A stretch of DNA of 64,000 nucleotides from Bacteroidota bacterium (GTDB lineage: Bacteria; Bacteroidota; Bacteroidia; Bacteroidales; F082). The notes below the pieces were generated by a model. That model saw only the letters and a list, made by a program, of their open reading frames with translations. It made no database searches and was not told the origin of the DNA. Where the stretch lies: contig WOUZ01000004.1 in assembly GCA_009773165.1 (NCBI GenBank), positions 62,001 to 126,000 of the forward strand, given 5' to 3'. Positions within the stretch are counted from its first letter, which is position 1; every line of letters starts with the position of its first letter. Positions 8,598 through 18,304 of this stretch are shown in pieces. Both the position numbers and the translations under genes were made by a program.

Positions 8598-9956
8598 TTA
8601 CATTTTAAGTTTGAGAATCTTTGTCATTCCAAAGAATACAATAAAAGCGACAAGTGCAGCTTTTGTAAAATGGTTAAAAACAGTAGCGAAATCTGTTTCA
8701 GCTTTAATTACCTGAAAAAACAAAACCGGAAGCCACAAAATGAGTGTTGGATAGGTTTTTGATAAGGATATAACTTTGATAATAATTACATTATAAAATA
8801 ATCCTATAAAAAAAAGAAAAATGATTCCCCCTAAAACACCATAATTTGCATAGCCTTCACCTACTAATGAAATATCCATACTTGTGGTTTCGGGAAGTTC
8901 GGTTCCAGTGAAGCGTTCAAAGTTAGCTCTGCCGCCGGCTTTTGCTTTTGTTGGAGCGAGTACACGTGGTAAAAGGCCGGCGTAAATGGCTGTTTCGATT
9001 GTTTCACCTTTCACAAATGGATATTTTTCAGGCATATGACCTAAAATTCGGGCGATAATCCATCCTTGATTTAATCGCGCCCCTACATTTTGCATGGCGC
9101 TTGTTTCAAATAAGACAGCAGGATTTTCAAGACGGCTTAAAATAACTTCCTGATAAATTTCACCGTTGCTTTTATCGCTATCACTGTACCATGTGGCCAT
9201 TCGGTACTCCTCTTTGGTGGATTGAATAAGCATCACCATTATAAAACCAACTCCTAAAATGGCAATTTTTCCAGGCATAGGAATTTTAAGTACAAAAGCC
9301 ACTACTAATAGCGAAAACATCATCCATAAAATCAATTCACCAAACATACCCATCAGCACAGCTTGAAAAATCACCATGCCCATAACTCCTGCAAATGCAA
9401 ACCACTTCAATTTCGATTTGGTGAAAAGAATGATATAAACACCAACGAACTGCATTCCGGAAAGCAAAAAGAATAAAAAAGAAAGGCTTTTTGGGAGAAA
9501 TTTTCCAGCAAAGCCTGCCGCAAGTCCAATAGCCGCAATCAAATAACCAAGAAGCTGTTTGTCACTTATAAACTCCTTCAGCTTTTGAATATCTTCTTCA
9601 TTGATAATCCGTTCATCGGTTATTGGAAAATACAATCCGATTACCAGAGCTGCACATGCCGGTACCACATAATGCATATAAGTTGCTTCATCTACATCCA
9701 TGTAGTAAAGCTCATCATAAGGCAGAATATTGTAAGCCATCACAGGCCCAACAATCCATTGCATTAACGCCAAAAAAGCGATTAGGTCACGCACCTCGAT
9801 TCGCTTTCCCAAATCCTGAACAAATTTGAGAACTACACCAAAAGAAAGCACAAGACCAAGTGTTGACACAAAATATAAGTCAGTAAAAAACTCGAACCAG
9901 GCAAACGTAAGAATGCCCATGGCAATAAGTCCTAAACTTCTGTGCGTCAAATACAT
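8598..9956 (-). CDS. Wzy-like polysaccharide repeat-unit polymerase candidate
   Basis: A 452-residue inner-membrane protein with about ten to twelve hydrophobic helices and one large polar loop between roughly residues 255 and 365. In that loop are the motif GRANFERFTGTELPETTSMDISLVGEG and many charged residues. This topology fits O-antigen polymerases (Wzy) and related repeat-unit polymerases, which join lipid-linked repeats in the periplasm. Such proteins share almost no sequence, so the call rests on topology and position among glycosyltransferases. An O-antigen ligase is a less likely alternative because the WaaL-type signature is not evident. Its presence beside an ABC exporter is discussed under findings. 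Confidence 0.65.
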   Translation of the reverse strand: MYLTHRSLGLIAMGILTFAWFEFFTDLYFVSTLGLVLSFGVVLKFVQDLGKRIEVRDLIAFLALMQWIVGPVMAYNILPYDELYYMDVDEATYMHYVVPACAALVIGLYFPITDERIINEEDIQKLKEFISDKQLLGYLIAAIGLAAGFAGKFLPKSLSFLFFLLSGMQFVGVYIILFTKSKLKWFAFAGVMGMVIFQAVLMGMFGELILWMMFSLLVVAFVLKIPMPGKIAILGVGFIMVMLIQSTKEEYRMATWYSDSDKSNGEIYQEVILSRLENPAVLFETSAMQNVGARLNQGWIIARILGHMPEKYPFVKGETIETAIYAGLLPRVLAPTKAKAGGRANFERFTGTELPETTSMDISLVGEGYANYGVLGGIIFLFFIGLFYNVIIIKVISLSKTYPTLILWLPVLFFQVIKAETDFATVFNHFTKAALVAFIVFFGMTKILKLKM

Positions 9957-9964
9957 AAAAATTC

Positions 9965-11125
9965 CTAAATATGATTTTCCAAACTTTTAACAATATTTTC
10001 AAATGACCAATTCTGAATGATCCTGAATGACTCATTTCCCATTTTTTCCAGTCCTTCTTTACTTTTAAGGAGGTGCTTCAAAGCTGCTGAGCAGTCTTGC
10101 ATATCACCTGAAGTAAAAATTCGTCCATTCACATTATCAGAAACCAGATCAGGAGCACAGCCCGTTTTGTCGCTAAGCAAAATAGCTTTCTCACAAGCCA
10201 TAGCTTCATTTACAACAAGACCCCATGTTTCGCCAGGACCCTGTGAAGGCAATGCCAATACATCTGCTAAATGGTAGACAACAGGCATCATTTGTTGATT
10301 TTGAAAAGGCAAAAAATGAATATTTATTTGACCTTCAGCCATATGTTTCATTTCTTCTTCATAAATACCATTTCCAACAAATATAAGATGGCTTCCTGTT
10401 TGGTTTAGATGCCGAAAAGCTTCCAGCAAAAGAATCGGATTCTTTTTCGACTCAAACTTTCCCACAAATAACACAACCAAGTCTTCTTTTGCAATCCCGA
10501 GTTTCTCCCTCCATTCACCTGCTTGTTGTTTAAAAGATATGACATTACTACTAAACCGTTCGTTATCAATGGCATGTGGAGCAAAATATAACTTGTCAGG
10601 TGAGAATCCATGTTTCAAAAAATAGGTTTTATTGTGTTGTCCAACATAAAAAGCACCATCACATTTTTTATAAACATGCGTCAGAACCAACCTCCTGAGC
10701 ATTTGTTTCAATCCAGATTTCTCATCAATTAAGGTTGAGTCACCACGAAAATAAACAGGGATTTTCCCTTTAAAATATTTCATGGTGCTATAATGAGCTT
10801 TATAGTTCCAGCCATAGATTAAAACGGCTTCAGCACCCCAATTTTTAATGGCCGGAATTAAATCAGGGCAATCAATTCCTTTATACCCAATTGGGCCGGG
10901 GGTTTTTGAAATATTGTTAATGAATTGATATTCATAACCTTCAAGTAATGGGATATCCCATTTTATTTCTTTGCCAAAATCTTTATCAAACAACTTTTCC
11001 TGACTTTGACTCCATGTATAAAATACCTTTGGATATACTTTTGCAGACCTGGCTAAGGTGGCAAACATGGGAGCATTGTACTGAATGGGATGAGAAGAAA
11101 TAATTGCTAAGCGTTTCTTTTTCAT
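9965..11125 (-). CDS. GT4 glycosyltransferase
   Basis: A 386-residue GT-B enzyme. The N domain starts KKKRLAIISSHPIQYNAPMF, a form often seen in family 4 enzymes of surface-glycan loci. The C domain has VLFVGKFESKKNPILLLEAF and ALPSQGPGETWGLVVNEAMACEKAIL, including the E-x7-E motif (ETWGLVVNE). ATG at 11125 overlaps the TGA of the upstream gene in an ATGA arrangement, so translation is probably coupled. Confidence 0.87.
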   Translation of the reverse strand: MKKKRLAIISSHPIQYNAPMFATLARSAKVYPKVFYTWSQSQEKLFDKDFGKEIKWDIPLLEGYEYQFINNISKTPGPIGYKGIDCPDLIPAIKNWGAEAVLIYGWNYKAHYSTMKYFKGKIPVYFRGDSTLIDEKSGLKQMLRRLVLTHVYKKCDGAFYVGQHNKTYFLKHGFSPDKLYFAPHAIDNERFSSNVISFKQQAGEWREKLGIAKEDLVVLFVGKFESKKNPILLLEAFRHLNQTGSHLIFVGNGIYEEEMKHMAEGQINIHFLPFQNQQMMPVVYHLADVLALPSQGPGETWGLVVNEAMACEKAILLSDKTGCAPDLVSDNVNGRIFTSGDMQDCSAALKHLLKSKEGLEKMGNESFRIIQNWSFENIVKSLENHI

Positions 11126-12414
11126 GACTTTAGTGTTTTTTCAAAAAAATCAACTTGCTTTCGTGTAGCTTCTCTGGCTGTAAATGGCTCAAATGCTTCC
11201 CAGTTTGTTGCAGGTGTATATGGGAGCTTATTAAGTTCATTTTTTAGGACTTCATAGAAATGATCAGCAATAGATTCTGGATTATCATCATTGGAAAAAC
11301 TGACACACTCCCCTGCTTTGGTACTATTTAAAATCTCAACAACACTGCTGTTTTCGTTAAAAACCGCAATTAAAGGCCTTTTTGATAAGATATAAGGATA
11401 CAATTTTGAGGCAGTATAATTGGTATCAGTTGAACCAGGAACGATCAGCAGATCAGCCTCTTTGAGCACTTTCATAGCAGTGAAATAGGGCAATCTGTCG
11501 GTGATTTCAGTTACCTGATCAAGTACTCCATAACGTTCTGCGATTGGTTCAATAGTTTTTTGGCCTTTGCCATCGGCTGCGTAACTTGTACCTATGAAAA
11601 ACATCTGAATTTTTTTAAACAGCTCAGGTTGAATTGCAATACCTTTTGCCAGTCCGGAAAATATTCCGCTGAGGGCCAACTGCATATCATGTCCTCCACG
11701 GCCAATATATACCATGTGAATATTTTCGTCATACTTATCGAAAACTTCGTTACTGATATCAGCTTCATCCAAAATATCAAAATCAATACTTGCTCCGCCA
11801 AAAGGAATGACAGTGCACATTTCCGGATGGATATTGCTATATCGCTCCATTAACATTTTTGGATAACCAGCTGATACAGAAATAATTCCATCAACTTTTT
11901 TCATAGCAAAAGCTTCCAAATACTTATCCAGACGGTAGGCCATCCAAAATTTAGGAGGACGTTCATGGCTTGGCTTATCCAGATAAAAATCATTGCGCCA
12001 TGGATCTTGCATATCAATGATATAAGGAACATTGAACTTCCTTTTCCAAATCCGACCTAAGATCATCACCGGAAATGCTGTTGTAGTAAAATAGACAAGG
12101 TCATACTTCCTTGACTTCAACAGACGGTTACCCTCCTTATAATATTGATATAAAGACCTGTAGCCACTATTTCCTAAACCAAACTTTCTTGTTTTAGATG
12201 CTTCAAAAGCTTTTATCCGGATAATTTCACTAGTGGCCGGGATGGTTTTTAGGAGCAAAGGATCTTCACTCATTTCAATAAACTCTGGTTCAACAGCTAC
12301 AACTGTCGCATGCCATCCAAAATCCTCAAAATAAAGCAAACTCTGTCTTATGCGATGCATGTCAGCAGCGTTGACAGGTGGAAAATTAGGCGATATTACC
12401 AATACATTTTTCAT
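11122..12414 (-). CDS. GT4-like glycosyltransferase
   Basis: A 430-residue GT-B-like protein. It opens MKNVLVISPNFPPVNAADMHRIRQ, where the PP-V-(G/A)-G-like loop marks the acceptor domain, and the region IIDMQDPWRNDFYLD is typical of a family-4 subgroup found in Bacteroidota glycan loci. The C-terminal half has IPFGGA, VYIGRGGHDMQ and LIVPGSTDTNYTASKLYPYILSKRPLIAV; the usual E-x7-E is not obvious, so the donor site may be altered. The ATG at 12414 is chosen because the strand MKNVLVISP begins there; an earlier in-frame start at 12447 would add 11 residues and overlap the upstream gene. Confidence 0.8.
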   Translation of the reverse strand: MKNVLVISPNFPPVNAADMHRIRQSLLYFEDFGWHATVVAVEPEFIEMSEDPLLLKTIPATSEIIRIKAFEASKTRKFGLGNSGYRSLYQYYKEGNRLLKSRKYDLVYFTTTAFPVMILGRIWKRKFNVPYIIDMQDPWRNDFYLDKPSHERPPKFWMAYRLDKYLEAFAMKKVDGIISVSAGYPKMLMERYSNIHPEMCTVIPFGGASIDFDILDEADISNEVFDKYDENIHMVYIGRGGHDMQLALSGIFSGLAKGIAIQPELFKKIQMFFIGTSYAADGKGQKTIEPIAERYGVLDQVTEITDRLPYFTAMKVLKEADLLIVPGSTDTNYTASKLYPYILSKRPLIAVFNENSSVVEILNSTKAGECVSFSNDDNPESIADHFYEVLKNELNKLPYTPATNWEAFEPFTAREATRKQVDFFEKTLKS

Positions 12415-12425
12415 AAGCAATGATT

Positions 12426-13658
12426 TTAAATAACCTTTGTAACCCAATCAACAAGGTTTTGCTCCTGCCGTTCCCAACAAAACATTTCTTCTGCCAAACG
12501 CAGCGCGTCTTTTTTTGCCTCCACCAAGGTTATTTTATCTTTAAGTAACTGATTAATAGTGGTTAAAAAACTTTTTTTATCCTTGTTTGTAAACAAAAAA
12601 ACAGCATTTCCTGCTAAAGAAGCTACTTCTTTTTGTCCTGAAGTATCGGTAGCAACTACTGCAATTCCGGCAAGGAGGTATTGTAAAATTTTGTTGGTGA
12701 TGGTCAGATTCCTGCTGTCGGGAACATACTCTTCAATGGCAAGTCCAATATCATGTTCAGCAATTCGTGAAAGCAACTCAAGATGAGGCACAAGCGGATG
12801 AAAATAGAGACGGTGACCTTTCTCAGCCGGAAACAAATTAATAAGCTCATCCTTAAAAGAGCCAAAAAGGTTTCCTCGCAAATGAAGGTCAAGAGGTGTT
12901 TCAATTTCGGCAAGTGCTTCAACCAGAAATTCCAGACCACGTCCTGGTCCAATTGTTTGTGAATACCAATGAATGGATGGTCGATCTGTATCGGAACGAT
13001 CTTTGAAAAGACCATCCATATAAGAACGTTCAGCCCATGGAAAAACATTATGAAGCACTTTGGGTCGTTCAGTGCCGGCAAAAACAGCCAAAGCAGAAGC
13101 TAAACTTTCAGAAGTTGTATAAGTTAAGCTAGCATTATTAAGTGCAAACTTTTCATTCTTTTCAAGAAGTCTGATTGGCCTGCTTTTATTCGCCTCAGGT
13201 AAAAGGTCATGAGAATACCAATCTTCAAAATCGAAAGCAACATTAAATCCTTTTTTTAAAAGTCTTACTCCAATAACTGTGCTCATTTCCTGGTGACAAG
13301 TATACAGATCAGCACGTTCAGCAACAGCTGCACGAAGGTTTGCATGATAATCATATCCCAGGGCATATTTATTTTCTATCCCGAATCTGCTGATAAACTC
13401 CCCTGCAACACGTCGTTTCAGACGTTCTTTGAGCCTGTACCAGTCGGAGGCCTGACCTGGAATCATATTAATGACTCCTTTGTATGCAATTCTCTTGTTG
13501 TCAATGAGTTTTAAATCCTCTTCCAACAGGTCGGGATAAGTGAAAGTTGTTAAAATGCTTACCTCAAAACCAGCTTTTGATAGCGTATTGGCTTCTTTCA
13601 CTACTCTTGGATTTCGACATAAGTGACTCTGAGTCAATATACAAATTTTCTTTGGCAT
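12426..13658 (-). CDS. GT4-like glycosyltransferase
   Basis: A 410-residue GT-B protein. The N domain begins PKKICILTQSHLCRNPRVVKEANTLSKAG, the phosphate-loop style seen in many family 4 enzymes whose first motif is xNPRVxKEA. The C domain includes IHWYSQTIGPGRGLEFLVEAL and IAEHDIGLAIEEYVPDSRNLTITNKILQYLLAGIAVVATD; the K-x-x-x-Y-L-x-A-G-x-P-like segment matches the donor-binding helix of this subgroup. ATG at 13658, three bases after the upstream GT2 stop. Sugar specificity is unknown. Confidence 0.83.
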   Translation of the reverse strand: MPKKICILTQSHLCRNPRVVKEANTLSKAGFEVSILTTFTYPDLLEEDLKLIDNKRIAYKGVINMIPGQASDWYRLKERLKRRVAGEFISRFGIENKYALGYDYHANLRAAVAERADLYTCHQEMSTVIGVRLLKKGFNVAFDFEDWYSHDLLPEANKSRPIRLLEKNEKFALNNASLTYTTSESLASALAVFAGTERPKVLHNVFPWAERSYMDGLFKDRSDTDRPSIHWYSQTIGPGRGLEFLVEALAEIETPLDLHLRGNLFGSFKDELINLFPAEKGHRLYFHPLVPHLELLSRIAEHDIGLAIEEYVPDSRNLTITNKILQYLLAGIAVVATDTSGQKEVASLAGNAVFLFTNKDKKSFLTTINQLLKDKITLVEAKKDALRLAEEMFCWERQEQNLVDWVTKVI

Positions 13659-13661
13659 GGT

Positions 13662-14654
13662 TTAACTTTTTTGAGTGAGGGAGTGAACCAATGATCTTAA
13701 CTTCTTTGCTGATTTCCAACCAAACAATGATTTGGTAGTTTCAATCAATTTACCTCCAAGAACCGGAAGAGCAGGTTTCATACCAGTTTCCTTTACTTTC
13801 TGTTCGCAAAAATCAACAAGATCAGGAAACATAGGGTAGGCATTGATCGCAATCTCTTGGTACAAAGTGCTGATTGCCTGTCTGTAATGAATCGAATCTG
13901 TGAAATCTCCCAGATATTTGGCTTTACAGTTCAACGCATGTAATGCGCTTTCGAGATTGGCTTTTTTGTTATAACGCGACGAAATATTCCCTCCGGCAAT
14001 AAATCTTCGGTAATAGTTTATTCCACCGGTGGTTCGGATGCCATTGGAGGCCAGAACTGCTCGTGCAAAATACTCTCCATCCTGATCCAAAAGTAACGAT
14101 TCGTCCCAGGGACCAATTTTCTTTGCGATTTCAATAGGTGTAAGCCAGGCACTTGTTTGCACCATCCATCTTTCGCCATAGCCACCATATAAACGTATCA
14201 AAAAGTCGACAGGGTCATCAGTGTCAAAAATCCAATTTGATTCTTCTCGCGGAGTCATTGTGCGGTAATCTTCACCATCCATAAAATGAACAGAAGGACT
14301 TATCCCCATATATCCCTTGTTCTTTTCGAGGATATCAACCTGGGCTTCAATCTTGTCATAACTGAGCACATCATCAGCATCAAGGTATTGGATATAGTTT
14401 CCCTTGCTCGCAGCCAAACCCTTATTGCGGGCAACACATGCACCTTGATTGGATTGAACGAATATTTTAACCCGGTCAGATTCAAATTTCCGGGCGCGTT
14501 CGACAGTTTTATCCTTAGAACCATCATCAATAACGAATGCTTCACAATTTTTCCAGCTTTGATGAACAACAGCATCAAGTGTCTCTTCAATAAACCTTTC
14601 CGCGTTATAGGAAGGTATTACTATGGAAACCAATGGAATAGTAGTGAGTGACAT
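13662..14654 (-). CDS. GT2 glycosyltransferase
   Basis: A 330-residue family 2 enzyme. PLVSIVIPSYNAERFIEETLDAV opens the GT-A fold, followed by AFVIDDGSKDKT for nucleotide binding and YLDADD as the metal-binding motif. The C-terminal part (about 220-330) is helical without clear membrane segments. It should act on the cytoplasmic face to extend the lipid-linked chain. ATG at 14654. Confidence 0.86.
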   Translation of the reverse strand: MSLTTIPLVSIVIPSYNAERFIEETLDAVVHQSWKNCEAFVIDDGSKDKTVERARKFESDRVKIFVQSNQGACVARNKGLAASKGNYIQYLDADDVLSYDKIEAQVDILEKNKGYMGISPSVHFMDGEDYRTMTPREESNWIFDTDDPVDFLIRLYGGYGERWMVQTSAWLTPIEIAKKIGPWDESLLLDQDGEYFARAVLASNGIRTTGGINYYRRFIAGGNISSRYNKKANLESALHALNCKAKYLGDFTDSIHYRQAISTLYQEIAINAYPMFPDLVDFCEQKVKETGMKPALPVLGGKLIETTKSLFGWKSAKKLRSLVHSLTQKS

Positions 14655-14665
14655 AATGAATTATT

Positions 14666-15316
14666 TTAAACTGAGAGTTTCTTTTTGCGATAATCATCGA
14701 ATTTTTCAGCCCTGATATAACCTCTGTATTTTTGTTTGTAATTCAATCTTACCAGCTGCTCAGGGTCGAGTTTTTTAATCAGTTTGGCAGGATTACCTGC
14801 AATAACACAATTGCCTTCAGGAAATGACTTTGTTACTACCGAACCTGCTCCAACAACAGTAAAATCACCAAGTTCCACACCTGGTAAAATCATCGAGTTC
14901 ATTCCAATCCAGCAATAACTGCCAATTTTGGTTTCACTCGAAAATTGTTTCATATGGTCGTAAATCTCATGTCCTCCGCTCAAGATACCTACATTTTGAG
15001 CAATAAATGTATAATCTCCAAAAGTTAGTTTTCCAGATCCCTGAATGTAACAACCTGGAATAAAACCCGGATTCGTGCCAACTCCAACCAAGATATTATG
15101 AGCACCTAAAATCCTGCTTGTAAAATGGGTAGGCCAGTAGGCTTCTTTATTATAGCCAAGCACTTTCTGTTTATACCATTTTGAAAAAGTGTAGCGGTCA
15201 TTCTGACTTTGAGTATCACGGATAAACCTGAAATACGGCAAACGTGTGATCATCCAGATAAAAATCTTCAATGGATTTGAGAACGTATCTTTTAGCTTTT
15301 CAGAAGTGATTTTCAT
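14666..15316 (-). CDS. Left-handed beta-helix acetyltransferase (CysE/LacA/NodL type)
   Basis: A 216-residue hexapeptide-repeat transferase. The N-terminal 70 residues are helical and basic. Repeats such as [58 protein letters not shown] and the final [14 protein letters not shown] define the coil. The SGGHEIYD segment would hold the catalytic His. It probably O-acetylates a sugar or a nucleotide sugar. It is the second such enzyme in the locus, which implies acetylation at more than one site. ATG at 15316; a 55-base gap separates it from the upstream GT2 gene. Confidence 0.86.
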   Translation of the reverse strand: MKITSEKLKDTFSNPLKIFIWMITRLPYFRFIRDTQSQNDRYTFSKWYKQKVLGYNKEAYWPTHFTSRILGAHNILVGVGTNPGFIPGCYIQGSGKLTFGDYTFIAQNVGILSGGHEIYDHMKQFSSETKIGSYCWIGMNSMILPGVELGDFTVVGAGSVVTKSFPEGNCVIAGNPAKLIKKLDPEQLVRLNYKQKYRGYIRAEKFDDYRKKKLSV

Positions 15317-15371
15317 TTCATTGTAGGTTTTAAAGTCTGCTATGCTGTTATTGCAAAAAAAAGGAAAAACA

Positions 15372-16265
15372 CTATTTTGGCTTTGACATCAACCTCGACA
15401 AAATTTCACCATAACCCATTCCGGATTCTTTTTTCAGCACACGCATCGTTGATAAGGAATGGTTTTTTCCAACACCCATGATATAACGTGCCTGATTCCA
15501 CCTGACTTTCTCAAGTGCTTTGGTTTTTTCATCAGCGTTCAAGGGGCATTCTTCTTTTAGAAGCATTTCTTCGGAACATTTTATGTACTTGAAAGGTACA
15601 GTAAAATCAGTTCGATTATGCTGCATCTCCTGCTCTTCATGTTCTCTGTACCATACAACTCCCTGTTGCATAAGCACAACCGGAAATTTAGCTGCTAACA
15701 TATGCCACATCTCGAAATCACCCAAATAGCGCCTTCCACTAAATCCACCTACAGCATCAAAAGCGCTTTTTAACATTATCGCCGACAGAGGTGCTTTATG
15801 AAACAATTGCTGCTGAAAATAATGACGTTGATATGCTTCCCTCGGACTTAACTTGAAAGGATACATTTTAAACTTGTCCTGAGGCAAAGAAGATAAGCCA
15901 AATCCGGCGTCGGGAAATTTTTCCATTCCTTCTACAAGTATCTGCAAACCTGTAGGATAGATCATATCATCAGCATCGACATATTTAAGATATTTGCCTG
16001 ATGCAAGGCTGGCAGCTTTGTTTCTGTTTGGGTAATCTCCCAGATTTTTTTCGTTCAGGATCGACTTAACACGGGGATCTCTTGCGGCATAACTGCGAGC
16101 AATCTCCAAACTTTTGTCCTTTGACTGATCATCAACTACCAAAAGCTCAAAATTTTCATATGTGGATTGTAACACGCTTTCGATAGCTTGTGCCAGATAT
16201 TTCTCGCGGTTGTAAGTCGTCATCAAAACACTTACCAAAGGGTTTTCATTGTTTTCCATCTTCAT
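15372..16265 (-). CDS. GT2 glycosyltransferase
   Basis: A 297-residue family 2 enzyme: [36 protein letters not shown] and [11 protein letters not shown] give the GT-A core with its metal-binding DADD. A downstream [25 protein letters not shown] matches the acceptor-side segment of this family, where E/D-W/M-H-like residues contribute the base. Two ATG codons, at 16265 and 16259, are possible; both leave the fold intact. Confidence 0.86.
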   Translation of the reverse strand: MKMENNENPLVSVLMTTYNREKYLAQAIESVLQSTYENFELLVVDDQSKDKSLEIARSYAARDPRVKSILNEKNLGDYPNRNKAASLASGKYLKYVDADDMIYPTGLQILVEGMEKFPDAGFGLSSLPQDKFKMYPFKLSPREAYQRHYFQQQLFHKAPLSAIMLKSAFDAVGGFSGRRYLGDFEMWHMLAAKFPVVLMQQGVVWYREHEEQEMQHNRTDFTVPFKYIKCSEEMLLKEECPLNADEKTKALEKVRWNQARYIMGVGKNHSLSTMRVLKKESGMGYGEILSRLMSKPK

Positions 16266-16269
16266 AATT

Positions 16270-17250
16270 TTATTGTTTCTTTAATTGAACTCCTTGCGGT
16301 GGATAGCCAACGAGTTTTTTTTGAGAAGCCTCAACGCCATCCATTCCTTTAAACCGGGCATTAAACCCAAAAATAAGCGCAGCAGTCCAGGCTGCTCTAA
16401 CAAGTTGGAAATTATACCACATCCAATGAAGCTTCTCGGAAAGACTAAGCTCCTTCATTTTTAAAAGTCTGATCTTAATCTCGGCTACTTTTACAAATGG
16501 ATTTTTTGGATATTTAATATAATTATAAAACTTATAATTCTGATATAGAATGATATAACTCCTTTTGAAGTAGAAAGTATAGTCCTGATGATGATAATGA
16601 TACACCCTTGCCCTGTAGTCGTAAACGATTTTGTAACCCGCTTCCAAAGCGTCCTTTGCCCATAAAGTATCCTCTGAGAACATGAGTTTACGAAATGGAA
16701 GCTTTTCTTTTAAGCTTTTGCGGTACATGGCATTTACATCATCCCAATTACAATATTTATGCTGCTCCCTTCCTGTCAGTTTTTTGAATTCGTCTGTGTC
16801 TTTAAACTGATAACTGAAAGGGACTGCTTGATTTATTGGTCTGAACCACTGAAGGGGATTTTTGCTTTTATCATGATTTACAATCTGTTGTCCGCAAACA
16901 CCAGCAACTTCAGGGTCGTCAAAATGGCTTCTCATTGTTTCAATCCAACGGTCATCAGCTGCTGTTGCATCTTGTACTGTCATCACAACATATTCACCTT
17001 GTGCTAATTGCACACCAAGGTTACGTGTTTCTCCGTGATTAAACTCCTTTGGAGGAAGATGATGAATTTTAACCGGGTAATTTTTCAGTAATTCTAAAGT
17101 TCCATCCGTTGATCCGGAATCAATTATAATTACCTCCATCCGATCCTTAACTGTCTGTTTAAACAAGGCGTCAAGACAAGATACAAGGGTATCTATTCCA
17201 TTTTTAACCGGAATAACAACAGAAAATTCGATAGCATTATCAGTATTCAT
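16270..17250 (-). CDS. GT2 glycosyltransferase (rhamnosyltransferase-like)
   Basis: A 326-residue family 2 enzyme. FSVVIPVKNG, VIIIDSGSTDGT, FNHGETRNLGVQLAQGEYVVMTVQDATAADDRWIE and the later SEDTLWAKDALEAGYKIVYDYRARVYHYHHQ are the signature of the group that includes many rhamnosyltransferases; the HGETRN loop and the QDA motif in place of DxD are typical. Specificity for rhamnose is an inference from that group only, and no dTDP-rhamnose genes are visible here. ATG at 17250, one base past the stop of the upstream gene. Confidence 0.84.
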   Translation of the reverse strand: MNTDNAIEFSVVIPVKNGIDTLVSCLDALFKQTVKDRMEVIIIDSGSTDGTLELLKNYPVKIHHLPPKEFNHGETRNLGVQLAQGEYVVMTVQDATAADDRWIETMRSHFDDPEVAGVCGQQIVNHDKSKNPLQWFRPINQAVPFSYQFKDTDEFKKLTGREQHKYCNWDDVNAMYRKSLKEKLPFRKLMFSEDTLWAKDALEAGYKIVYDYRARVYHYHHQDYTFYFKRSYIILYQNYKFYNYIKYPKNPFVKVAEIKIRLLKMKELSLSEKLHWMWYNFQLVRAAWTAALIFGFNARFKGMDGVEASQKKLVGYPPQGVQLKKQ

Positions 17251-17251
17251 C

Positions 17252-18271
17252 TTATTGATTTTGAATATAATGGAATTTTCCTATTGAAGAAACAACGCGT
17301 CTTCGCTTAATAAGAAATTGAATAAACTGGTTAAGTACAGGCAATCTGTTAAGACGTAATAAAAACATAAACTGAAGAAACCTAACTTTTATCAAAAAGC
17401 GGGTATCGAAAATTTTATTCTTAAGACCAAATAATAAACATGTGTTTGCAACAGAATGGTTTAGCGACTTTACAGCCCCTATGACAACATTTGTCCCAAG
17501 AACTTTAAGACTTGAACGTATTTCGTCTGTCATCTTATTGTGAAGTGCTAGGCTATGATCCATAAAAATCTTTTGCCTGCTAAGCATCTTTGGTGGTGTG
17601 CTAATTTCTCCCTGACTGATACTTCCACTTTCATGTTGCCTATAGTAAATATCTGGTTTTAAATAATCTAAAACGATATATTTAAAGTTTTGAATCAATG
17701 CTTTAAGATGAAAGTCAACATCTTGCCAGCAAGCAAGACCTTCGGTGAACCCTCCTATACGATCCACTGCTTTCCTACTCCAAATTGGTCCGGAAGTTTG
17801 CCAAACAGCGTCTAACTCCAGGAAGCGAAGAAGTTCTGAACGAGCATTTGTTTTATTCCACAGATATGTTGCATTTGAAGGATCATTTTTAAAGAGGAGC
17901 ATCGGAAAGACCCAAAAATCATATTCCGGGTGTTCCAAAATACTGTTGATGCGTTGTTCTAAACAAAAAGGAGCAAGTAAGTCATCGGAATCCAGAAAAA
18001 TAAAAAACTCACCTTCTGACTTTTCAAAAGCAATATTTCTGCAGGTTGGTGCTCCGTTAGGAGTTCGGTCACGTTTGAAGTATTTAATTCGGTTATCCTT
18101 ATTAACAAATTCATTACCAATACGATCGCTTTCATCATTAGATCCATCATCAACAACAATAGCTTCCCAATGTGGATACGATTGAGCAATAATCGACGCC
18201 AGTGTTTCAGCCATCAACTTTCCCCTGTTGTAATTGGGGATAAGGATTGAAATAAGCGTCTTTTCTTCCAT
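17252..18271 (-). CDS. GT2 glycosyltransferase
   Basis: A 339-residue family 2 enzyme: LISILIPNYNRGKLMAETLASI, AIVVDDGSNDESD and FIFLDSDDLLAP form the core with metal-binding DSDD; DRIGGFTEGLACWQDVDFHLKAL is the acceptor-side segment. The last 80 residues are basic and partly hydrophobic (FLQFMFLLRLNRL), suggesting membrane association. ATG at 18271. Confidence 0.86.
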   Translation of the reverse strand: MEEKTLISILIPNYNRGKLMAETLASIIAQSYPHWEAIVVDDGSNDESDRIGNEFVNKDNRIKYFKRDRTPNGAPTCRNIAFEKSEGEFFIFLDSDDLLAPFCLEQRINSILEHPEYDFWVFPMLLFKNDPSNATYLWNKTNARSELLRFLELDAVWQTSGPIWSRKAVDRIGGFTEGLACWQDVDFHLKALIQNFKYIVLDYLKPDIYYRQHESGSISQGEISTPPKMLSRQKIFMDHSLALHNKMTDEIRSSLKVLGTNVVIGAVKSLNHSVANTCLLFGLKNKIFDTRFLIKVRFLQFMFLLRLNRLPVLNQFIQFLIKRRRVVSSIGKFHYIQNQ

Positions 18272-18304
18272 AATGCAGTAAATAAGAAATATCCTTAACC
18301 TTAA